A DNA stretch of 35,293 nt from Streptomyces sp. CBMA29 (GTDB lineage Bacteria; Actinomycetota; Actinomycetes; Streptomycetales; Streptomycetaceae), in the NCBI RefSeq assembly GCF_014596445.1, contig NZ_MECL01000216.1, positions 1-35,293 of the forward strand, given 5' to 3'. This document shows positions 29,620 through 35,293 of the stretch, piece by piece. Within the stretch, counting starts at the first letter, position 1; each line of letters starts with the position of its first letter. A program made the position numbers and the translations under genes. The notes beneath the pieces are model-generated. The model saw only the letters and a program-made list of their open reading frames with translations, searched no databases and was not told where the DNA came from.

Positions 29620-30234
29620 TCAGAGCCAGCCCTTTTCGCGGGCGATACGGACCGCCTCCGCGCGGTTGCGCGCGCCCGTCTTCTGGATCGCGGTCGACAG
29701 GTAGTTGCGGACCGTGCCCTCCGACAGCAGCAGGCAGCGCGCGATCTCGGCGTTGACCGAACCGTCTGCGGCTGCCCGCAGCACATCGCGCTCGCGGGCC
29801 GTCAGCGGGTCGGCGCCGTCGGCGAGCGCCGCGGCGGCCAGCGCGGGGTCGATGACGCGCTCGCCACGCAGCACCCGCCGTACGGCGTCGGCCAGTTGGG
29901 CCGCCGGCGCGTCCTTGACCAGGAACGCCTCCGCGCCCGATTCCATCGCTCTGCGCAGATAGCCGGGGCGGCCGAAGGTCGTGACGATCACGATTTTGAC
30001 CTCCGGCAGCTCTTCGCGGAGTTGCGCCGCCGCCTCGATGCCGGTCAGGCCCGGCATCTCGATGTCCAGCAGCGCCACGTCCGGGCGGTGCGTCGTGGCT
30101 GCCGCCAGCACCTCGTCGCCGCGGGCCACTTGGGCGACGACCTCGATGTCCTCTTCGAGGCCGAGGAGCGTCGCCAGTGCTTCTCGCACCATCGACTGGT
30201 CCTCTGCGAGCAGCACCCGAACGCTTCTCCTCAT
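29620..30234 (-). CDS. NarL/LuxR-type response regulator (204 aa)
   Basis: A receiver domain (~5-120) with acidic pocket Glu11-Asp12, phospho-acceptor Asp57 in ALLDIEMPG, the Thr of VIVTTF and the Lys of FLVKDAP. A C-terminal LuxR helix-turn-helix (~138-204) follows: LTARERDVLRAAADG, EGTVRNYLSTAIQKTGARNR. It closely resembles DesR-type regulators, whose usual partners are DesK-type kinases such as the one at 32953-34248. ATG 30234 is preceded by TAGGGT at the leaderless distance, although a G-rich stretch could also act as a ribosome site. Confidence 0.92.
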   Translation of the reverse strand: MRRSVRVLLAEDQSMVREALATLLGLEEDIEVVAQVARGDEVLAAATTHRPDVALLDIEMPGLTGIEAAAQLREELPEVKIVIVTTFGRPGYLRRAMESGAEAFLVKDAPAAQLADAVRRVLRGERVIDPALAAAALADGADPLTARERDVLRAAADGSVNAEIARCLLLSEGTVRNYLSTAIQKTGARNRAEAVRIAREKGWL

Positions 30235-30240
30235 CCCCCC

Positions 30241-30246
30241 ACCCTA
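30241..30246 (-). promoter_or_regulatory. Candidate -10 box (TAGGGT) of the response regulator gene
   Basis: On the minus strand TAGGGT ends 6 nt before ATG 30234; TTGTGG lies 16 nt upstream of it as a possible -35 box. Confidence 0.5.
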
Positions 30247-30329
30247 GGGCTCCGCCCTTCCCCCACAACGGTTCCCCTGCCTGGTCGGCAGACCGATCCT
30301 TTGAGGGGCGCGGCCCCAGGGCGGTTCTT

Positions 30330-30511
30330 TTACCGGGGCGGTAGGCCGCGTTTTTAGGGGCGCGGGGAACTGCGCGGCCCGGCCCCACCGGGCTGTCAGC
30401 CCGAAAACAAACAGCATCTGCCCCGCTGGGGCCGGTTCTCAGCCGCGCCACCGTGCGGGCTGAGCGCGCAGTTCCCCGCGCCCCTAAAAGATCGGCCCAC
30501 CGCCCCGGTAA
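30330..30511. repeat. Intergenic inverted repeat, copy B (47-bp arms, 25 bp perfect)
   Basis: Outer arms 30330-30376 and 30465-30511 are imperfect reverse complements; their inner parts, 30352-30376 and 30465-30489, match perfectly over 25 bp. The inner arm is the same sequence as copy A at 4195-4323. The 88-bp centre has its own small stems. As in copy A, a broken half-element lies just outside on the low-coordinate side. Confidence 0.88.
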
Positions 30512-30579
30512 TACCGCCTCGGGGCGGGCCCCGTGAGAGGTCGGCGGGCCGAGGGTGTGGGACCCCCCCCCGGAGGGGG

Positions 30580-31035
30580 CTAGCCGAGGGCTTCGGTGAA
30601 GCTGGTGGCGCCCATGGCGGAGGTGACCGTCGCACGGTATTTGGGGCAGGAGCCCAGAGCGGCGGCGTCAAGGTCGGCGGCGGTGCGCGGCTTCTGGTCG
30701 GGGTGCTGCTCGATCCAGTTGGCGAGGTCGATGGCGAAGAACGCCTTGGCGCCCGCGGGGGCGCCGGAGTCCTTGATGCGAGGCCCCTCCTTGGCGAGGA
30801 AGGCGCAGAAGGTCGGGCCGTCGACCGGATTGGCCCCGCCGGAGCCACCAGTGGCGGAGGCGGACGCGGACACGGAGGCGGCAGGAGCGCTGCCGGAGGC
30901 CCTGGCCGACCCCGTGGGGGACGGCTTGGAACCCCCCGAGCCCCCGCCGCAGGCGGCCAGCAGGAGCACAGCGGCCACCGCGACCCCGGCCGTCGGCACC
31001 GTACGTCTGATCACACGTCTCGTAGCGGAACGCAT
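30580..31035 (-). CDS. Small lipoprotein, unknown function (151 aa)
   Basis: Signal peptide type II from ATG 31035 (GGGAG 8 nt upstream): basic RRVIRR, hydrophobic AGVAVAAVLLL, lipobox LAAC with Cys29. A Gly/Ser/Ala-rich tether of ~45 residues follows, then a ~75-residue domain containing two Cys (FCAFLAKEG and GSCPKY) that could form a disulfide outside the membrane. I do not recognise the domain. It is divergent from the ABC/kinase operon and may have a sensory or transport-linked role; that is speculation. Confidence 0.78.
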   Translation of the reverse strand: MRSATRRVIRRTVPTAGVAVAAVLLLAACGGGSGGSKPSPTGSARASGSAPAASVSASASATGGSGGANPVDGPTFCAFLAKEGPRIKDSGAPAGAKAFFAIDLANWIEQHPDQKPRTAADLDAAALGSCPKYRATVTSAMGATSFTEALG

Positions 31036-31243
31036 CACGTCGACTCCCCCCAAGAAGGCGCCACGGCGGCGCCCGGTGGCCGGACCGTACCGAGCGCGCG
31101 GGCACGGCGTCCCACCCCCGGCACGGATGGTTACAGCCCGAGGACCCGGCGGTGACAGCCGGACCCGGACGCGGACCGCCGTATGACATCTGTCATGGGG
31201 AAGACACGACTCGCGGCACTGCACGGGCGAGGGGCGGGCGAGC

Positions 31244-31249
31244 GAAAAT
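31244..31249 (+). promoter_or_regulatory. Weak -10 candidate (GAAAAT) of the ABC operon
   Basis: GAAAAT ends 7 nt before ATG 31257, and no Shine-Dalgarno sequence is present. This suggests a leaderless start with an off-consensus -10 box. Confidence 0.3.
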
Positions 31250-31256
31250 CGGTGGC

Positions 31257-32219
31257 ATGAGCGCAATGGGGATGACGACCGCGAACGGGCCGGGGGCCGC
31301 CGTCAAGGGCGAGCCCGTGGTCGCCTTCAGCGATGTGAACAAGAGCTTCGGGCCGGTGCGAGCCGTCGCGGAGCTGAGCCTGACGCTGCACCCGGGCGAG
31401 ACGGTGGCCCTGCTGGGCCCGAACGGCGCGGGGAAGTCGACCGCGCTCGACCTGATGCTGGGGCTGCGGAACGCGGACAGCGGGAGCGTGCGGCTGTTCG
31501 GCACGACCCCGGCGCAGGCCATCGCCGCGGGCCGGGTCGGGGCGATGCTCCAGAGCGGCGGCCTGATGGAGGAAGTGACCGTACGGGAGCTGGTGGGCCT
31601 GGCGTGCGACCTGCACCCGAAGGCGTACCCGGTGGACGAGGTGCTGGCCGGCGCCGACATCGCCGACATCCGCGACCGCAAGGTCAACAAGCTCTCCGGC
31701 GGTCAGGAGCAGCGCGTACGGTTCGCGCTCGCGACGGCCGGGGCGAACGACCTGATCGTGCTGGACGAGCCGACGGTCGGCATGGACGTCAGCGCGCGGC
31801 AGGCGTTCTGGGCCACGATGCGCGGCCAGGTGGAGAAGGGCAGGACCGTTCTGTTCGCCACCCACTACCTGGAGGAGGCGGACGCCATCGCGGACCGCGT
31901 CCTGGTGCTGCACCGGGGGCGGCTGATCGCCGACGGGACGGCCGCGGAGATCAAGGCGCGGGCGGGCGCCCGCCGGATCACCTTCGACCTGGACGGCACC
32001 CCGGACGAGAAGGCGCTGAAAGCGCTGCCGCACATCGTCGGCTTGGACATCACCGGGCCGACCGTCCGCATCCGCTCCGACGACGCGGACGCCACGACGC
32101 ACGCCGTGTACACGCTCGGCCTGTACCCGCGCAATCTGGAGGTCTCGGGCCTCGGCCTGGAGCAGGCCTTCCTCGCCATCACCGACGCAGCGTCCGCCGA
32201 GGAGGCGGAGAACCGATGA
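31257..32219 (+). CDS. ABC transporter ATP-binding protein (DrrA/DesK-operon type, 320 aa)
   Basis: The ATPase of an ABC exporter. Walker A GPNGAGKST at 54-62, signature LSGGQ at 146-150, Walker B LIVLDEPT near 166-173 and the switch His in FATHYLEEAD. A C-terminal domain of ~90 residues (ITFDLDGTPDEKALKAL...) is typical of DrrA-like proteins. ATG 31257 is the first of three close ATGs (31257, 31266, 31272). The stop overlaps the permease start as ATGA. The operon order ATPase-permease-histidine kinase suggests a two-component-linked export pump; the substrate is unknown. Confidence 0.93.
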   Translation: MSAMGMTTANGPGAAVKGEPVVAFSDVNKSFGPVRAVAELSLTLHPGETVALLGPNGAGKSTALDLMLGLRNADSGSVRLFGTTPAQAIAAGRVGAMLQSGGLMEEVTVRELVGLACDLHPKAYPVDEVLAGADIADIRDRKVNKLSGGQEQRVRFALATAGANDLIVLDEPTVGMDVSARQAFWATMRGQVEKGRTVLFATHYLEEADAIADRVLVLHRGRLIADGTAAEIKARAGARRITFDLDGTPDEKALKALPHIVGLDITGPTVRIRSDDADATTHAVYTLGLYPRNLEVSGLGLEQAFLAITDAASAEEAENR

Positions 32220-32956
32220 AGACCCTGGTCAGACTGGAGATCGTCCGCACCCTGCGGAACCGCAAGTTCATGTTCTTCTCGGTGCTCTACCCGGGCCTGC
32301 TCTTCCTGATCATCACGGCGGGCGCCGACAAGTCGAAGAAGATCGAGGGCCTGAATCTCACCCTGGTCGCGTACTACATGGTCGCGATGGCGGCGTTCGG
32401 CGCGATGACGGCGGTGCTGATGGGGAACGCCGAGCGGATCGCGAGGGAGCGCGAGAAGGGCTGGGTGCGGCAGTTGCGGCTGACCTCGCTGCCCGGCCGC
32501 GGTTACGTCACCGCGAAGATCGCCTCCGCCGCGACCGTCAGCCTGCCGTCGATCCTGATCGTGCTGATCCTCGGCGCGACCGTGAAGAACGTCCGGCTCG
32601 ACGCCTGGCAGTGGATCGCGATCCTGGCCGCGACCTGGGCGGGCAGCATGGTCTTCGCGGCGCTCGGCGTCGCCATCGGATACGTGGCCACGGCCGACGT
32701 CGCCCGCCCGATCTCGATGCTCGCCTACTTCGTCCTGGCGATGCTCGGCGGCCTGTGGGTGCCGATCACCACCTTCCCGCACTGGCTCCAGACGATGGCC
32801 GACTATCTGCCGGGACGGCCGTACGCGGCGCTCGGCCAGTCCATCGAGTTCGGCAACGCGCCGCACGCCCGTGACATCGCCGTTCTCGCCTTCTACCTGC
32901 TGCTCTTCGCGGGCACGGCCGCCTGGTTGTACCGCAAGGACACGCAGAAGGCGTGA
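32216..32956 (+). CDS. ABC-2 type permease (246 aa)
   Basis: An integral membrane partner of the upstream ATPase with six hydrophobic segments. The family-typical middle is EREKGWVRQLRLTSLPGRGYVTAKI, and the late MLAYFVLAMLGGLWVPITTFPHWLQTMADYLPGRPYA is the conserved ABC-2 loop before the last helix. The start ATG 32216 overlaps the ATPase stop, and its own stop overlaps the kinase start (GTGA), so all three are co-translated. Confidence 0.92.
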   Translation: MKTLVRLEIVRTLRNRKFMFFSVLYPGLLFLIITAGADKSKKIEGLNLTLVAYYMVAMAAFGAMTAVLMGNAERIAREREKGWVRQLRLTSLPGRGYVTAKIASAATVSLPSILIVLILGATVKNVRLDAWQWIAILAATWAGSMVFAALGVAIGYVATADVARPISMLAYFVLAMLGGLWVPITTFPHWLQTMADYLPGRPYAALGQSIEFGNAPHARDIAVLAFYLLLFAGTAAWLYRKDTQKA

Positions 32957-34248
32957 CGCGGATGGCGAAGGAGGAGCGGGCGCGGCGGCAGCGGGAACAG
33001 GCGCGGGCGCGGGACCGGGCGGAGGAACAGGCGCGGGAGCGGGACCGGCCCTGGCCGTCGTGGCGGCAGGCGGTGGAGGACGCGGACACCACCGCCATGG
33101 GCCGCGCCCCCGAGACCCGCGGCCAGGCCCTGGTCAAGCTGATGTGGATCGGCATCTGGCTGCTCTACCTCGGCTCCCCCGTCAGCGACCTGGCCGACGG
33201 CCACCACGGTGCCCTGGTCACCGTCGTCGCCGGCTGCGGCCTGCTCGTCTTCGTCGTCTCCTACCTCGCCGTCGTCTTCCTGCGCACCAACACCGCCTAC
33301 ATGCAGGAGCGTTGGGTGTACGGGGTGCTCGCCGCCCAGGTCGCGCTCGCCTTCACGCTGTCCGCGACGCTCGGCAAGGACTGGCTGGTGATGTTCGTCT
33401 ACGTGGCCGTCGCCTGCGGGGCGTCGCTGCCGGGCACGCAGTCCCGGTGGGCGATTCCCGCGGTCACGGCGGCACTCGCCGGGGTCGGCGCCTGGGTCGA
33501 CAGCAGCGGCGACCTCTACCCGGCGCTGGTCGTCCCGGCCCTGCTCGGCGGCTTCGCGATGGTGGGCGTGCGGCAACTCGTGCGGACCATGCGGGAGTTG
33601 CGCGAGGCGCGGGAGACGGTGGCGCATCTGGCCGCCACCGAGGAGCGGTTGCGGCTCGCCCGTGACCTGCACGACCTGCTCGGGCACTCGCTGTCCCTGA
33701 TCACGCTCAAGAGCGAACTGGCCGGGCGGATGCTGCCGGACCGGCCGCAGGACGCGGCGCGGCAGGTCGCCGACATCGAGAAGGTCAGCAGGCAGGCGCT
33801 GGTCGACGTACGGGAGGCGGTCAGCGGCTACCGCCGCCCGACGCTGGCCGCCGAACTGGCCTCCGCGCGCTCCGCGTTGGCCTCCGCGGGGATCGCCGCG
33901 CGCGTCCACCAGCCGGACCGGCTGCCCGGTCTCGCCCCGGACGGCGAGGGCGCCCTGGCCTGGGCGCTGCGCGAGGCGGTGACCAACGTCGTACGCCACA
34001 GCGGCGCCCTCACCTGCGTGATCGCCCTGAGCACCAGCGCGGACGGCGCCGCCGCCACCCTCACCGTCTCCGACGACGGCCGCGGCCCCGCTCCCCGCCA
34101 CACCCCCGGCAACGGCCTCAACGGCCTGACCGAGCGGCTCATTCTGGCCGGCGGCACCCTGCGCACCGCGCCCTCGGGCGACGGCGGCTTCCGCCTGACG
34201 GCGACGGTGCCGGTCGGCGCCGACGAGACGAGTCCGACCGGCGTCTGA
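32953..34248 (+). CDS. DesK/NarX-type sensor histidine kinase (431 aa)
   Basis: A HisKA_3 kinase. A highly charged cytoplasmic N-terminus (~1-58, Arg/Glu/Gln-rich) precedes about six membrane helices (~60-210). Phospho-acceptor His240 lies in RLARDLHDLLGHSLSLI, and the ATP site follows: N-box LREAVTNVVRHS, DDGRG and GNGLNGL. There is no large outer sensor domain, so it probably senses within the membrane, as DesK does. GTG 32953 overlaps the permease stop by 4 nt. No regulator follows; the NarL-type regulator at 29620-30234 is the nearest candidate partner. Confidence 0.92.
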   Translation: MTRMAKEERARRQREQARARDRAEEQARERDRPWPSWRQAVEDADTTAMGRAPETRGQALVKLMWIGIWLLYLGSPVSDLADGHHGALVTVVAGCGLLVFVVSYLAVVFLRTNTAYMQERWVYGVLAAQVALAFTLSATLGKDWLVMFVYVAVACGASLPGTQSRWAIPAVTAALAGVGAWVDSSGDLYPALVVPALLGGFAMVGVRQLVRTMRELREARETVAHLAATEERLRLARDLHDLLGHSLSLITLKSELAGRMLPDRPQDAARQVADIEKVSRQALVDVREAVSGYRRPTLAAELASARSALASAGIAARVHQPDRLPGLAPDGEGALAWALREAVTNVVRHSGALTCVIALSTSADGAAATLTVSDDGRGPAPRHTPGNGLNGLTERLILAGGTLRTAPSGDGGFRLTATVPVGADETSPTGV

Positions 34249-34274
34249 GAACCCCGGAGAGGGCGGTCTCAGCC
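34245..34274. terminator. Small hairpin overlapping both convergent stop codons
   Basis: CTGAGA at about 34244-34249 pairs with TCTCAG at about 34267-34272 around a G/C-rich 17-nt loop. Termination here is only possible, not clear. Confidence 0.3.
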
Positions 34275-35293
34275 CGCCACGTTCGGCAGGGTCACATCGC
34301 GCTTGGCGCCCGTCGCGTCCAGCGCGGGCAGCAGGGCGTCCGCGACGTCCTGCGGGGTGACGGCCCTGGTGGAGCCGTCCTTCGCCTTCAGCTTGACGGC
34401 GTCGAACGTGCCGCCGTACAGGCCCTTGAGGACCGCGAGGTCGATGTGCGGCTGAAGCGTGCCGTCCGCGTCCGGCACCATCGTCAGAAACTTCGGGATC
34501 GACTTCGTCGGCCCGAACTTGATGGACTTCAGGCCCGCCCGGACGACGACGAAGTCGGACATGGCCCGCTTGCCGAACCCGTTGACCGCGGCGTCCAGTT
34601 CGGCCTGGGTGACCTTCGGCGGGGTGGTCGTGACCGGCAGCGCGAGGGCCGGATTGGAACCGGTCTCGGCGCGCGTACGGTACGCGGCGGCGACCTTGGC
34701 CGCGGCGGCGTTCACATCGAAGGACTGACCGGGCTTGCCGGCCACCGGGACGGCCTTGCCGTCGGCGAAGCGGACCATGCCGTCGGAGCCCGAACCGCTC
34801 TGGCCCGCCAGTGACTTGAGCGCGACCCGCAGCTTGTCCTCGTCGACGACTATGACCGGGTCGGCGACGCGGCTGCCGCCGAAGAGCGAACCGACGACGG
34901 AGACCGGGTTGTAGTCGGAGTGCGCGACCCCCCGGACCGTCGCGTCGGTGTCGACCGACAGGCCCGCCACCGACGGCTTGAGACTCAACTTGCGGTCGCC
35001 GATGGTCAGTTCGAGCGGTGCGGTCTTGCGGTCACCGAGCGCGGTGTCCAGCATCTTGACCGCGTCGCCCTTGTTCTGGTTGCCGATGTCGACGCCCACC
35101 ACGGTGGTGCCCTTCGGCACGTCGCCGTGGGTCATCAGCAGTCCGGCGCCGTACGCGAGCACCGCGACGGTGCACACCCCGACGCCCAGCAGGGCCACCT
35201 TGGAGCGGCCCTTCTTCTTCGCGGGCGGACGCGGCGCGGCGGGCGCCGGCTGCGCCGCGCGCGGCTCGGCGGGGACGGGGGCGGGCACGGGAC
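34269..35293 (-). CDS. Membrane-anchored protein with VanW-associated peptidoglycan-binding-like domain (5' end outside window)
   Basis: The frame runs to the right edge; the Pro/Ala-rich start region (PAPVPAEPRAAQPAPAAP) suggests the true N-terminus lies outside. One membrane helix (VALLGVGVCTVAVLAYGAGLLM) follows KKKGRSK, giving a long outer part. The outer part contains repeated segments of the PG_binding_4 type found before VanW domains: GTTVVGVDIGNQNKGDAVKMLDTAL..., ELTIGDRKLSLKPSVAGLSVD, and later GKAVPVAGKPGQSFDVNAAAAKV. No VanW domain follows before the stop. A role at the cell wall is likely from the family; the ligand is not known. Confidence 0.75.
   Translation of the reverse strand, partial: PVPAPVPAEPRAAQPAPAAPRPPAKKKGRSKVALLGVGVCTVAVLAYGAGLLMTHGDVPKGTTVVGVDIGNQNKGDAVKMLDTALGDRKTAPLELTIGDRKLSLKPSVAGLSVDTDATVRGVAHSDYNPVSVVGSLFGGSRVADPVIVVDEDKLRVALKSLAGQSGSGSDGMVRFADGKAVPVAGKPGQSFDVNAAAAKVAAAYRTRAETGSNPALALPVTTTPPKVTQAELDAAVNGFGKRAMSDFVVVRAGLKSIKFGPTKSIPKFLTMVPDADGTLQPHIDLAVLKGLYGGTFDAVKLKAKDGSTRAVTPQDVADALLPALDATGAKRDVTLPNVAG

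Larger units (their letters stand above)
30235..30579. other. Gene-free interval with the second intergenic repeat cluster
   Basis: I see no coding frame with support. The interval holds the regulator promoter, a broken half-element (GATCCTTTGAGGGGCGCGG at about 30295-30313), the long inverted repeat 30330-30511, and a C-run/G-run hairpin at about 30563-30579 that probably ends the lipoprotein transcript. Confidence 0.7.

Overview
The window looks like core chromosome of a Streptomyces or a very close relative. It is very G+C-rich with G/C-biased third codon positions, uses GTG/TTG starts freely, encodes actinobacterial hallmark proteins (a DUF3117 protein, a FolP2-type protein, a Mrp ATPase, a sigma/anti-sigma/TatB cluster) and carries short intergenic repeats that I know from Streptomyces genomes. 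Gene order strongly recalls the Mycobacterium tuberculosis Rv1177-Rv1239 stretch (ferredoxin-dapC, dapE, LOG protein, folP2, DivIVA-like, tagA, DUF3117, O-methyltransferase/sigE/rseA/tatB, mrp, MgtE-like, corA). I see no phage, IS element, CRISPR array, rRNA or tRNA.

Layout. 1-2.2 kb: the 3' end of a protein with a repetitive basic tail (probably a DEAD-box helicase), an alpha/beta hydrolase and a 46-aa protein behind a SigR-type promoter. 2.2-5.7 kb: minus-strand MarC, PHP phosphoesterase, DUF6758 protein and SUFU protein, interrupted by an intergenic repeat cluster. 5.7-13.5 kb: a magnesium-related district with CorA behind a long structured leader, an EamA transporter, small unknowns, a PRC-barrel/MgtE_N/CBS protein overlapping a DUF1003 membrane protein, and the Fe-S carrier ATPase Mrp. 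13.6-17.7 kb: a hypothetical protein, TatB, anti-sigma factor and SigE-type ECF sigma factor, divergent from an O-methyltransferase that appears to start at ATT. 17.7-21 kb: DUF3117, enoyl-CoA hydratase, 3-methyladenine glycosylase, DivIVA-like protein and FolP2. 21-27.7 kb: LOG protein, membrane esterase, DapE, a lysozyme-like protein, a secreted Ala-rich protein, DapC and a 7Fe ferredoxin. 27.7-35.3 kb: a GNAT/transglutaminase-like pair, a NarL-type regulator, a second repeat cluster, a lipoprotein, an ABC ATPase/permease/DesK-type kinase operon and a 5'-truncated membrane protein.

How genes work together. DapE and DapC both act in the succinylase route to meso-diaminopimelate and lysine. 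The sigma and anti-sigma genes are translationally coupled by a GTGA overlap, with tatB downstream but no htrA between. ABC ATPase, permease and kinase are joined by ATGA and GTGA overlaps, while a plausible cognate regulator lies 2.7 kb away on the other strand. CorA, the MgtE-like sensor protein and the DUF1003 protein suggest a magnesium theme.

The window is mostly conserved core genome. The points most worth a second look are the structured corA leader with a possible leader peptide, the ATT start, two SigR-type promoters, eight genes that look leaderless with a TANNNT box 6-7 nt before the start codon, the split MgtE/DUF1003 pair, the missing htrA, and two families of intergenic inverted repeats. 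Functional statements rest on family recognition by eye; no search was run.
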